64,000 nt of DNA from Adlercreutzia muris (GTDB lineage: Bacteria; Actinomycetota; Coriobacteriia; Coriobacteriales; Eggerthellaceae). Shown here piece by piece: positions 1 through 7,302 of this stretch. The notes beneath the pieces were generated by a model. That model made no database searches. It saw only the letters and a list, made by a program, of their open reading frames with translations, and had not been told where the DNA came from. The number at the start of each line of letters is the position of its first letter. The first letter of the stretch is position 1. Position numbers and translations under genes: made by a program. The DNA lies in NCBI RefSeq assembly GCF_008831045.1, contig NZ_WAJS01000013.1, positions 17,599 to 81,598 on the forward strand, read 5' to 3'.

Positions 1-375
1 TCGGCTGCCGCCGAGGGGTGCCGGCTGCTCGCCGCCGGGGCCGGAGACGAGGGGGCGGCCGTGGCCCTCGTCAAGCGGCACCTCGGCTCTGTTCCCGAGC
101 AGGAAAACTTCCATGTGCACCGCTCCGGCTGCACCTGGGAGGTGATCTGCGAGGGAGGGGGCGCGGCGGATCGGTCGCGGGTGACGGTGCGCACCGAGGT
201 GCGCCCGCTTCCCCTGTTGGATATGGGGGCGGCTCTGCTCGGGCTGGTCAACGAGCGCGGGAATCTGGTGGTGGAAGTGACGGCCGAGGCACCCACGCGG
301 GCGCCGTGGGCCCAGCGGTCCCTGGGCGGTGTGAGCCCGGAGGAGAAGGCAGGTGCATGGTGCGATGAAGATTGA
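1..375 (+). CDS. TadE-like pilus protein, 3' part (start lies outside window)
   Basis: This reading frame is open from the first base and stops at 375, so only the last 124 residues are visible. The visible part alternates beta-like stretches (residues with VTVRTEVRPLPLL) with a short hydrophobic segment and no catalytic motif. It lies directly upstream of a TadG-like gene and two genes before a clear TadE-like gene, and TadE-type minor pseudopilins usually have this kind of C-terminal region after an N-terminal membrane helix. The missing N-terminus would decide the call. The stop overlaps the start region of the next gene (GTG 353 or ATG 365), indicating translational coupling within one operon. 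The assignment to TadE is inferred from context. Confidence 0.55.
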   Translation, partial: SAAAEGCRLLAAGAGDEGAAVALVKRHLGSVPEQENFHVHRSGCTWEVICEGGGAADRSRVTVRTEVRPLPLLDMGAALLGLVNERGNLVVEVTAEAPTRAPWAQRSLGGVSPEEKAGAWCDED

Positions 376-2470
376 CCGATTGATGCGGGACGAGGAGGGC
401 TTCACCACGGCCGGCATGGCCGTGGCCCTACTCGTGTCGCTGACCCTGCTGTTCTCGGCTGCCCAGGTGTACCGTGTGAACACGCGGGCAGCCGAGATCC
501 AGGACGTGGCCGATGCCGCGGCCCTGGCTGCCGAGAACCAGGTGGCGGAGTTCATGGTGGCGGTGCGCGTCGTCGATGGGGCGGTGCTCTCCATGACACT
601 GCTGGGCGCTGCCTCCTACGGCCTGGGCACCGTGGCGCTGTGCATGCCGCCCACGGCCGAGCTGGGGGCCCAGCTCATCTCGGCGGGCCAGAAGGCGCTC
701 AATGCCCGGGATGTCCTCGCCGAGCGGGCGGCGTCCGCCCTCGACGGCCTGCAGCGCGCCCTGCCCTTCATGGCCGCCGCCAGTGCGGCGTCGGTGGGCC
801 GTGCCAACGGAGAGGGTCAGGACAGTGCCTACTATGCCGTGGCGCTGCTCCTCCCCTCCGAGGGGGCGCCCATCACTGTGGGGGAGAACGGGGCCGAGGG
901 GGCCCTGGAGCAGGAGGTGCAGGAGGGCCAGGACGGGCTGGCCGAGGCGGCGGCTCGGGCTGAGGAGGCGGCGCGGGCCGCAGAGGAGGCCAAGGAGCGC
1001 GGCTTCCGACGGGATTGCGGCGATGCGCCGGACTATTGTATGTACGAGCGGGCCCAGCACCTCGCCGGGCTGGAGGGAGCCGCGAACCCCCATTACACGT
1101 CGGTCGATGCCTGGTCGTTCTCCGTAGCTCTCGAACGGGCTCGGGCTTATTATGCCGCGCGGCTGCGCACCGAGGCACCCGAGGGTCCCTCGGTGGATGA
1201 GAAGGCCCGGTCCGCGTTGCGGCGCATGTTCTACCGCTATGCGGTCACGGTCGTGCGCCAGGCCTGCGATGGGGCCGGAGAGGGCGACGAGGTTGTATTC
1301 CCGCGCCTGCCCCGCAATACCGAGCAGGTGCGCGAGACGACGCTGTACACCGATCCGTCCTATCCGGTGACTACCGACGGCGAGCTGCCCGTCATGCACG
1401 CATGGGAGGGCTGCCCCGAGTCCGGTCTCGTGGACTACTACGGGTCGCTGCGGACTCTCGAAGAGGGCACCTTCGCCGAATGTCCCGCCTGTCGCTTCAC
1501 GGCATCGTCTCTGGGGGCGGTGGCTGCGGCCTCCACGGCCATCGAGAACGGCTTCGAATACCACTACGATGCTGTGGCCCGGGCCTCCGAAGATTACGAG
1601 CGGGCCCGGCGCGAGGCTGAGCCGCTGGCTGAGGCTGTGCGCGAGAAGGCCCAAAGTATCTTCGATCAAGTTCTCGAGACCGTGCGCGGGGCTGCGTCTA
1701 TGCGCATCGAAGCACGTCCTCCCGGGGCATCGGGGTGCCTCGCTTTGGTGGTATCCCCGGGTGAGGAGAGTTCGGCCCGGTGGGGAGGTTCCTTCGTTGC
1801 GGGGAACGGTCTGGGGCCACGGGCGGCCGTGGCGGCGGCAACACTCATCGAGGACGGTGATGAGGGGGCCTCGGTGGTGGGAGATCTGCTCGACGGCCTC
1901 GGCGGCGACGGATCTGCTGCGATCGGCGCGGGGCGCATCGTGCTCGACTGCTGGTCCTCGCTGCTCGGGGCCTATGGCACTGGGCAGGCGGCTCTCATAG
2001 AGGGGGTGGAGCGGGCCTTGGACGGGCTACCGCTGGTGGGATCGTCGGGTCTCGGATCGTGGGCGGCCGGGGCGCTGGGCGATGGCCTGGCGGCCGTGGG
2101 CCTCCAGCCGGCCGACATAGCGCCGCTCAAGCCGGTCCTGGTCGATTCAGGCGCGGTGGCTTCTGCTGATAGCGGTCCGCTTTCCGTGCGCTATCTGGCC
2201 GTGCGCGAGGAGATGCTTGGAAGCGCCCCCTCGTCCGGCAACGTGTTCGGTTCTCTGGCGGATCGGATCGAGCGGGAGGCGTTCGACCGCCTCGACGGGC
2301 TTGAAATCGAGATAGCCTGCATCGAGCTGCCTGTCGTCGGCCTCTCGCTGCCTCTGACCGTGGCTCTGCCGCCGGTCGTGACCGAGGGTGCTCAAGGCCT
2401 TGTCGAGCGGGCTATGGACGTGGTGCGCTCGGCGGCGGCCACCCTTGGCCTCGACGGATCATGGGAGTAG
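353..2470 (+). CDS. TadG-like Flp pilus assembly protein
   Basis: A 705-residue protein with a short charged N-terminus, a DEEGFTTAG segment and one transmembrane helix at about residues 20-45, followed by a large extracytoplasmic region. The motif following the helix, with QDVADAAALAA, is typical of TadG/TadE pseudopilin-like proteins, in which the helix is inserted by the Flp pilus machinery. Residues near 185-215 form an Ala/Glu-rich coiled coil. The start is either GTG 353, which has an AGGAG seven bases upstream, or ATG 365, which is too far from that ribosome site; GTG is preferred. The gene overlaps the previous one and is followed nine bases later by a TadE-like gene. It presumably helps build or anchor a tad pilus. 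The exact role of TadG is not deducible from sequence. Confidence 0.7.
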   Translation: MHGAMKIDRLMRDEEGFTTAGMAVALLVSLTLLFSAAQVYRVNTRAAEIQDVADAAALAAENQVAEFMVAVRVVDGAVLSMTLLGAASYGLGTVALCMPPTAELGAQLISAGQKALNARDVLAERAASALDGLQRALPFMAAASAASVGRANGEGQDSAYYAVALLLPSEGAPITVGENGAEGALEQEVQEGQDGLAEAAARAEEAARAAEEAKERGFRRDCGDAPDYCMYERAQHLAGLEGAANPHYTSVDAWSFSVALERARAYYAARLRTEAPEGPSVDEKARSALRRMFYRYAVTVVRQACDGAGEGDEVVFPRLPRNTEQVRETTLYTDPSYPVTTDGELPVMHAWEGCPESGLVDYYGSLRTLEEGTFAECPACRFTASSLGAVAAASTAIENGFEYHYDAVARASEDYERARREAEPLAEAVREKAQSIFDQVLETVRGAASMRIEARPPGASGCLALVVSPGEESSARWGGSFVAGNGLGPRAAVAAATLIEDGDEGASVVGDLLDGLGGDGSAAIGAGRIVLDCWSSLLGAYGTGQAALIEGVERALDGLPLVGSSGLGSWAAGALGDGLAAVGLQPADIAPLKPVLVDSGAVASADSGPLSVRYLAVREEMLGSAPSSGNVFGSLADRIEREAFDRLDGLEIEIACIELPVVGLSLPLTVALPPVVTEGAQGLVERAMDVVRSAAATLGLDGSWE

Positions 2471-2479
2471 GGGGACGCC

Positions 2480-2917
2480 ATGGGTGGGACGCGTCTGAGA
2501 GAGGAGAAAGGGCAGGCGACGGTGGAACTGGCCGTCATGCTGCCGGTGGCCATCGTCGTCGCGATAGTAGTCGTGAACGCGCTCACGTTCTTCGGGACCT
2601 GCGCCTCCTTCGATCGGGTGTCGCGGCAGACAGTATGTGCGTGGGCCGCCGCGCCCGCGGCTGGGGAGGACGCAGGCGACGTGGCGGCCCGGCTGGCCGA
2701 CGAGTTGGAGGAACGCTTCGCTGAGTCCCATACGGCCGTTTCGGTGAGGGCCGAGGCCGCCTCGGCGGGATTGGTGCGCTTCACGGCCCGTATCGAGTAC
2801 TTTCCGACGCTCTTCGGCCTCGGCTTGCGCAGCGAGGTGTTCGGCGTAGCGCTCCCGCCTCTGGTTCATGAGGTTGATTTGGCGGTCGATGCCTACAAGC
2901 CGGGCATCTTATTCTAA
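2480..2917 (+). CDS. TadE-like pseudopilin
   Basis: A 145-residue protein with the arrangement of TadE-family minor pseudopilins: a short N-terminus ending in EKGQATVELA, then a hydrophobic helix (MLPVAIVVAIVVVNALTFF, about residues 18-38), then a small extracytoplasmic domain. The Glu in TVELA corresponds to the conserved Glu of type IV-type pseudopilins. It is preceded at nine bases by the TadG-like gene and followed 13 bases later by a small exported protein, so it is mid-operon. Such proteins prime or cap Flp pili in tad systems. The prepilin peptidase and ATPase genes are not visible and would lie upstream of the window. Confidence 0.75.
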   Translation: MGGTRLREEKGQATVELAVMLPVAIVVAIVVVNALTFFGTCASFDRVSRQTVCAWAAAPAAGEDAGDVAARLADELEERFAESHTAVSVRAEAASAGLVRFTARIEYFPTLFGLGLRSEVFGVALPPLVHEVDLAVDAYKPGILF

Positions 2918-2930
2918 GGAAGGTGATGGC

Positions 2931-3467
2931 ATGACAACGCAAGCCAGGCGGCTGCTGCGAGCCACGGGGTTTCTCGGTGCTGTGTTTCTGATCTTGGCGG
3001 TCGCCGCAGTCGCATCGGCGCCGACGGCTTCCGGCGGGACCTCCCTGCTCTCTGGCCGTGCCTTCGCCGACGGGGTGATCGCCCGTGCGGTCGACGAGGC
3101 GACTGCGGACGCGACGGTCTCACGCGAGGATATGGGTCCGCTCGGGCCGATGGACGACGTCCTGGGTCGTCAGGCCGCCGACGCACCCCCATGGTTCGAG
3201 CAGGAAGTACTCCCTCTGGCCGAGGCCTGCGATCTGCGGGCTCTGGACGACTGGTCTGTGGTGGGCTTCACCATGGCGGGGGAGGTAGCGACGGTTCGGC
3301 AGTGGGTCGTCGCCTCGTTGGAGGAGCGCGGTTGGGCGCTCGTGGAGACCGGCGAGGGCGCGACTCTCGCCGGTATCAAGGAAGGAGGGACGTGTCCATG
3401 GCTCTTGCTCAGTTGCACGCCCGTAGGCGACGAGGTGTGCATCGTCGTCCAGATTCCGGTTCCGTAG
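2931..3467 (+). CDS. Small exported protein of tad operon, unknown function
   Basis: A 178-residue protein with a basic N-terminus and a hydrophobic segment at about residues 12-32, consistent with a signal peptide or single membrane anchor, followed by a soluble domain ending in a strand-rich region (WLLLSCTPVGDEVCIVVQ). No family was recognised. ATG 2931 was chosen because AAGGAAGGTG lies just upstream; a longer in-frame form from 2868 would run into the previous gene and carry a poor N-terminus. Position within the tad operon suggests a pilus accessory role, which is inference only. The last 70 bases overlap the DUF192 gene. Confidence 0.65.
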   Translation: MTTQARRLLRATGFLGAVFLILAVAAVASAPTASGGTSLLSGRAFADGVIARAVDEATADATVSREDMGPLGPMDDVLGRQAADAPPWFEQEVLPLAEACDLRALDDWSVVGFTMAGEVATVRQWVVASLEERGWALVETGEGATLAGIKEGGTCPWLLLSCTPVGDEVCIVVQIPVP

Positions 3468-3829
3468 GCGATGGGGCACCTGCGCCCTTCGGCGGCACAT
3501 GGGTCGTAGCCGCCAGCCCGCTCATGCGCTTGCGCGGCTTGGCGGGGCGGCCCCCCGATCGGACGGTGATGGTGCTGCCTCGCTGTCGCGATGTGCACAC
3601 GCTTACCATGCGCCACCCACTCGACATTGCCTTCGTCGACCGCGCTGGCCGGGTGATCGAAGTGCACCGGCTCGTACTGCCCGGCACTCGCCTGCGCAGC
3701 GATCGGGCCTTCGGGGCCATCGAGCGCTTCGCCCGGCCCGGCCCCTGGTTTATGCGCGGCGATAGCGTTGAAATTCCCGGTTGCAAGAAAAGCGGCCCTC
3801 GACGGGTTGCGGAACGGAGGCGGCGATGA
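3398..3829 (+). CDS. DUF192 family protein
   Basis: A 143-residue protein with the DUF192 pattern: a core with MRLRGLAGRP, then MRHPLDIAFVDRAGRVIEV, then a final GD-containing strand. The family is widespread, usually about 110-160 residues, and has no firmly established biochemical role. Start ATG 3398 has GAAGGAGGGA about eight bases upstream and lies inside the previous gene, so it is translated by coupling. No signal peptide is visible. The stop overlaps the next start in an ATGA arrangement. Homologues are often found at the end of pilus or secretion loci in actinobacteria, which fits here but does not define function. Confidence 0.75.
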   Translation: MALAQLHARRRRGVHRRPDSGSVGDGAPAPFGGTWVVAASPLMRLRGLAGRPPDRTVMVLPRCRDVHTLTMRHPLDIAFVDRAGRVIEVHRLVLPGTRLRSDRAFGAIERFARPGPWFMRGDSVEIPGCKKSGPRRVAERRRR

Positions 3830-4173
3830 AGATCTGCCCCACCTGTAAGAGCAAGTTGTTCGATGATATGGATACCTGCTTCGGGTGTATGTACCGTTTC
3901 GGCACTGATCCCGAGCGGGAGCGGGAGGCCGAGGCCCTCTCGTGGCCGCCCTCCCTGGAGGACGTCAACGAGGGAGCGGTGTTCGAGGAGGCGGTGCCCT
4001 GGCCCGCAGGCTCCGGGCCTGCGCCCTGCCCCGCCGCGCCGCCGGCTTCCCCGCCAGGATATGCGGCCCGGGGCGAGCGCATCATGGGGGTGTCCGGTCT
4101 CGTGCTCCGCGTGCTCGCTGGCGACGGCGCCCCCGGCGCACCGCTGCTCACCATAACGATCGAGCCGGCCTGA
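3826..4173 (+). CDS. Zinc-ribbon protein at end of tad operon
   Basis: A 115-residue protein beginning with two CxxC pairs (CPTC at residues 4-7 and CFGC about 16 residues later), the signature of a small zinc ribbon. A low-complexity acidic and proline/alanine-rich linker follows, then a short strand-forming tail with LTITIEPA. Zinc ribbon plus linker plus a short beta segment resembles zinc-ribbon/FHA proteins, but too little of an FHA domain is present to claim one; it may be a truncated relative. The start overlaps the stop of the DUF192 gene by four bases. The stop codon sits in the loop of a strong hairpin that probably ends the operon. Confidence 0.65.
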   Translation: MKICPTCKSKLFDDMDTCFGCMYRFGTDPEREREAEALSWPPSLEDVNEGAVFEEAVPWPAGSGPAPCPAAPPASPPGYAARGERIMGVSGLVLRVLAGDGAPGAPLLTITIEPA

Positions 4174-4185
4174 GGGGCCGGCTCG
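4161..4185. terminator. Terminator-like hairpin between tad operon and ModE gene
   Basis: Perfect 10-bp inverted repeat CGAGCCGGCC/GGCCGGCTCG with a five-base loop containing the stop codon of the upstream gene. There is no clear T-tract on either strand, so it may act as a bidirectional stem without being a classical intrinsic terminator. Confidence 0.5.
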
Positions 4186-4230
4186 CGCAGGTCGTTTGCG
4201 GGGGAGACCGCGTTCTCTTGAGAGGGCCCC

Positions 4231-4575
4231 CTAGCGTGTCATCTCGTCGAAGAGCTGTTCCGCTTCGCGGGCCAGGCGCTCCTGGATGGCGAGGTAGGCG
4301 TCCAGGAGGCGGTCGCCGTCCTCGGTCAAGGTGGACCCGTGGGCGCCGTCGCGCACGAGGAGCTGGATGCCCAGCGTGCCCTCGGTGTCCTTGATGACGC
4401 GCCACGCCTTGCTGTAGGCCATGCGCATAGCCTTGGCGGCGGCGTTAAGGGAGCCGTGCTCCCTCACGCCGAGGCAGAGCTTCGCGATGCCCGGGCCGAA
4501 CGCCGATTTCTCCTCCGCATCCGGGTTGGACACGGTGAGGCGCACGACGGGGGTGAGCGATTGCAGCTGGCCCAT
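4231..4575 (-). CDS. Stand-alone ModE-type winged-helix regulator
   Basis: A 114-residue protein matching the N-terminal DNA-binding domain of ModE: an HGSLNAAAKAMRMAYSKAW helix-turn-helix (residues about 40-58), then a wing region with LLVRDGAHGSTLTEDG. Full ModE proteins continue into TOBE/MOP domains that bind molybdate; these are absent here. Family members of this length act as DNA-binding proteins whose effector is unclear. The gene is followed upstream on the same strand by thrC with a 22-base gap. Because this genome region encodes two molybdoenzymes, a role in molybdenum-related control is plausible but inferred. Confidence 0.8.
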   Translation of the reverse strand: MGQLQSLTPVVRLTVSNPDAEEKSAFGPGIAKLCLGVREHGSLNAAAKAMRMAYSKAWRVIKDTEGTLGIQLLVRDGAHGSTLTEDGDRLLDAYLAIQERLAREAEQLFDEMTR

Positions 4576-4597
4576 GACTATCTCCCGTTCTGGATGG

Positions 4598-6172
4598 CTA
4601 TCGCCGGCAGAAAGCCTCGGCCGCGGCCTCGATAGCTTCCACGTCGTTGTCGATCACGTCGGTAAATCGTACCTCCATGGTATCAAGGTTGGCAAGCCCC
4701 GCCGGGATATCGCACCGGCCCGTTTCCTCGGCGATGCGCTCGTTGAGCTGGCAGCCCGTCAGCGACGCCACCTCGGCGGGCAGCGCCTCGCCCGGAGCCA
4801 TGGCATGGAGGGCCCGGTACACGTTGTCGCCGAACTTCGCCCAATGGGCGGTCGAGGCGATGAGCACGGGGTTCTCGCCGCGCAAGTTCTGGGCGGCGGC
4901 ATAGGCCACGGCCGTATGGGGATCCAGCAGGTAGCCGTGCTCGTCGAGCACTTCCTTGATAGTGGCGAGGCAGTGGGCGTTGTCGATGGAGTCGGCGCTG
5001 AAGTTCTCGCGGACGCGGGCAAAGGTGTCGCTGTCCACGCGGAAGCAGTGCTTCTCGTTCAAGTCGGCCATCCACCGGCCGATGGCCTCTCCATCGCGGC
5101 CCGTGAGCTCGAACAGCTGCCGCTCGAGGTTAGAGGACACGAGGATGTCCATGGAAGGGGAGGCAGTGAGGATGAACGCGCGGTCGGAGATATCGTAGGT
5201 GCCCGTGTTGATGAAGTCGGTCAGCACACGGTTGTCGTTGCTCGCGCAGAGCAGCATGCCGATGGGCGTGCCGATCTGCTTGGCGTACCATGCCGCGAGG
5301 ATATTGCCGAAGTTGCCCGTGGGCACGCAGACGTCGATCTCGTCGCCGGCCTCGATCTTGCCGGAGGCCACGAGCTCGGCGTAGCTGGAGATGTAGTACA
5401 CCACCTGGGGCAACAGGCGCCCCCAGTTGATGGAGTTGGCGCTGGATAGGGCGACGGCGTCTTCGGTGAGCAGTTGTTTGGCGAAGGCATCGTCGGAGAA
5501 GGTGCGCTTCACGCCGGTCTGGCAGTCGTCGAAATTGCCGCGCACGGCCCATACGCGCACATTGTCGCCAGTAGTGGTGACCATCTGCTTGCGCTGGATG
5601 TCGCTCACGCCGCCATCGGGGAACAGCACGCCGATAGTGGTGCCGTCGACGCCCTTGAAGCCCTCGAGGGCCGCCTTGCCCGTGTCGCCGGAGGTGGCCA
5701 CGAGGATCATGAAGTCGTGGTCGAGCTTGCCCGCCTCGCGCAGGGCGCTCGCGCTGGCCGAGAAGAAGTGCGGTAGGCACTGCAGCGCCATGTCCTTGAA
5801 GGCGCTCGTGGGGCCGTGCCACAGCTCCAGAATGTGCGTGTTGTCGTCCAGGGAGGTGATGGGGCAGATGGCCGCATCGTCGAAGTTCTCGCCATAGGCG
5901 CGACCCATCAGCTCATCGATGGTCTCATCGGGCAGATCGATGTTGAAGGCCTTGTATATGGCTGCCGCCCGCTCGGCGTAGGGCAGCTCGGCCAGGGCCG
6001 CGATTTCGGCCACCGATAGCGAGGGCAGCTCCTGGGGCACGTACAGGCCGCCGCCAGCCGCCAGGCCGTTCACCACGGCCTCGGTGAAGGGAACCGGCCC
6101 CCCGGCCGCTCCCCGCGTGTCCACGTACAGGTTCTGGCCGAACGAGGCGGCCCGGTCGATGCATTGCGCCAT
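4598..6172 (-). CDS. thrC: Threonine synthase
   Basis: A 524-residue PLP enzyme converting O-phosphohomoserine to threonine in the cytoplasm. The N-terminal motif YVPQELP, the PLP-lysine motif TSAFKDMAL (Lys126), the SGDTGKAALEGF phosphate-binding loop, and the PTGNFGNILAAWYAK segment are all as in the longer (class 1, yeast/E. coli-type) threonine synthases. Start ATG has GAAGGATGAG just upstream. It lies 22 bases from the ModE-like gene and could be co-transcribed with it, although no functional link is evident. Confidence 0.95.
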   Translation of the reverse strand: MAQCIDRAASFGQNLYVDTRGAAGGPVPFTEAVVNGLAAGGGLYVPQELPSLSVAEIAALAELPYAERAAAIYKAFNIDLPDETIDELMGRAYGENFDDAAICPITSLDDNTHILELWHGPTSAFKDMALQCLPHFFSASASALREAGKLDHDFMILVATSGDTGKAALEGFKGVDGTTIGVLFPDGGVSDIQRKQMVTTTGDNVRVWAVRGNFDDCQTGVKRTFSDDAFAKQLLTEDAVALSSANSINWGRLLPQVVYYISSYAELVASGKIEAGDEIDVCVPTGNFGNILAAWYAKQIGTPIGMLLCASNDNRVLTDFINTGTYDISDRAFILTASPSMDILVSSNLERQLFELTGRDGEAIGRWMADLNEKHCFRVDSDTFARVRENFSADSIDNAHCLATIKEVLDEHGYLLDPHTAVAYAAAQNLRGENPVLIASTAHWAKFGDNVYRALHAMAPGEALPAEVASLTGCQLNERIAEETGRCDIPAGLANLDTMEVRFTDVIDNDVEAIEAAAEAFCRR

Positions 6173-6455
6173 GACTCATCCTTCTCTGAAAGACGTTAAT
6201 GGGGTCAAGAATACCATGGGGCGGACCGCGATTGGACAGCCGTGAGGTGAACGATGGGCAAATAGAGAGGAAAGTGGATATGGCTCTCGGCGGCAGTGCG
6301 GTTTGTCGCGGCTTTACTCCCGGGGCGTCTGTCCCACTGGTCGGTGCGCGCTGTCGGGGGTTCTCCGCCCAGGCTTCCTTGCTGCCCCCCCGTCGACAGC
6401 TCGGGTCGGCGGCGCGCGAGGGGTGTTCGCGCGACCGTTCGCGAAAAAGTATGAA

Positions 6456-6491
6456 AAAGTTAACTTTATAGGGTTTACGAAAGTTAACTTT
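6456..6491 (+). promoter_or_regulatory. Two 12-bp palindromic operators before feoA
   Basis: AAAGTTAACTTT occurs twice as a perfect palindrome, at 6456-6467 and 6480-6491, with centres 24 bp apart. The second copy lies between the -35 and -10 boxes of the feoA promoter. A diverged relative (AGTTAAC at 7207-7213 followed by ACTAACTTT) lies before feoB. Shared placement at the two iron-uptake promoters points to a metal-responsive repressor, most simply the DtxR/MntR-type protein encoded at 10145. Confidence 0.75.
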
Positions 6492-6501
6492 AGATTACAA
6501 T
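6474..6501 (+). promoter_or_regulatory. feoA promoter
   Basis: TTTACG (6474-6479), 16-bp spacer, TACAAT (6496-6501), 38 bases upstream of the feoA start. The spacer is filled by the second AAAGTTAACTTT palindrome, which would let a bound repressor block RNA polymerase. Confidence 0.65.
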
Positions 6502-6538
6502 ACGTTGCTGCATGCAACTAACATTGATGGGAGACGCT

Positions 6539-6820
6539 ATGAGCCAAGCAATGGTCTCGGAAAGCGCTTGCTGCAAGACCGGGAGCACCGGAGCAGCGTG
6601 CCAGCCGATGCCGCTCGCCTTTTTGCGCAGCGGCGATATGGCGAACGTCGTCCGCGTGCGCGGAAAGGGCGAGGTGCATCACCATCTCGAGAACCTGGGG
6701 TTCGTCGAGGGTGCGGCCGTATCCGTCGTTTCCGAGCAGGCGGGGAACTTTATCGTGCAGATCAAGGGGGCAAGCGTCGCCCTCGATCGCAGCGTGGCAT
6801 CGAAGATCATCGTCGCTTGA
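6539..6820 (+). CDS. FeoA-like protein with Cys-containing N-terminal extension
   Basis: A 93-residue cytoplasmic protein with an SH3-like FeoA domain in its C-terminal two thirds (GKGEVHHHLENLGFVEG, then VSVVSEQAGNFIVQIKG). FeoA proteins interact with FeoB and support ferrous iron uptake. The N-terminal 25 residues carry a Cys-Cys pair and another Cys, which classical 75-residue FeoA proteins lack; it could bind metal, but this is inference. ATG 6539 is preferred over in-frame ATGs at 6512 and 6527 because GGGAGA precedes it. The next gene is a second, classical FeoA, 103 bases downstream, and expression is likely controlled by the palindromes at 6456-6491. Confidence 0.85.
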   Translation: MSQAMVSESACCKTGSTGAACQPMPLAFLRSGDMANVVRVRGKGEVHHHLENLGFVEGAAVSVVSEQAGNFIVQIKGASVALDRSVASKIIVA

Positions 6821-6923
6821 GGCAGCATGGCTGGCGAGGCGCTTGCGGTCGAGACCTGCCCCGGCCCTTGGCTGCCGCATCTCCTGTCGCGCCCGTTTCA
6901 GAGGAACACAGAAAGGAAGGACT

Positions 6924-7154
6924 ATGGCAGAGCATAAGACCCTGCGCGATGTAGCCGTGGGCCAGTCGGCCACCGTGCGTCGCCTGGTGGGCGAAGGCGC
7001 CGTGAAGCGCCGCATCATGGACATGGGCATCACAAAGGGCACCGAGGTGTTTGTGCGCAAGGTGGCTCCCTTGGGCGATCCCATCGAGGTGACCGTGCGC
7101 GGCTTCGAGCTGTCGCTGCGCAAAGACGAGGCGGAAAACGTGCTCGTCGCCTAA
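6924..7154 (+). CDS. feoA: FeoA ferrous iron transport protein
   Basis: A 76-residue protein of standard FeoA length with the SH3-like fold pattern: LRDVAVGQSATVRRLVGEG, RRIMDMGITKGTEV, GDPIEVTVRGFELSLRKDEA. Start ATG 6924 has AAGGAAGGA upstream. It follows a variant FeoA gene in the same direction and precedes feoB, from which it is separated by a small intrinsic terminator and a separate operator, so feoB can be transcribed independently. Two FeoA paralogues with one FeoB is common in anaerobes. Confidence 0.93.
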   Translation: MAEHKTLRDVAVGQSATVRRLVGEGAVKRRIMDMGITKGTEVFVRKVAPLGDPIEVTVRGFELSLRKDEAENVLVA

Positions 7155-7177
7155 GGGAGATCGCACCCCTCCCTCTC

Positions 7178-7197
7178 GCGCCTCGGGCGCATTTTTT
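7178..7197 (+). terminator. Intrinsic terminator between feoA and feoB
   Basis: Stem GCGCC/GGCGC with TCG loop followed by ATTTTTT. The stem is short (5 bp), so read-through into feoB is likely. Confidence 0.6.
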
Positions 7198-7206
7198 CTC
7201 CCCAGT

Positions 7207-7226
7207 AGTTAACTAGAACTAACTTT
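7207..7226 (+). promoter_or_regulatory. Diverged operator before feoB
   Basis: AGTTAAC at 7207-7213 and an opposed ACTAACTTT at 7218-7226 form an imperfect inverted repeat related to the AAAGTTAACTTT palindromes before feoA. Located 77 bases before the feoB start and just after the upstream terminator. Confidence 0.55.
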
Positions 7227-7302
7227 ATTGTCCCGCGGGTGCCCGGGAGAGCGCCGCGGAAAGGACGCGGGACGACGTCATTAGGAGAAGGAAAGGCTGA
7301 TC

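Larger units (their letters stand above)
6173..6538. other. Divergent intergenic region thrC/feoA
   Basis: A 366-base gap between divergent genes. It holds the feoA promoter and operators in its right third (6456-6501) and a GTTGC-N5-GCAAC inverted repeat at 6504-6518 in the likely 5' untranslated region. The left part must contain the thrC promoter; AGAATA at 6208-6213 (TATTCT on the minus strand) is a candidate -10 box without a convincing -35 box. No ORF or RNA gene was seen. Confidence 0.5.
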
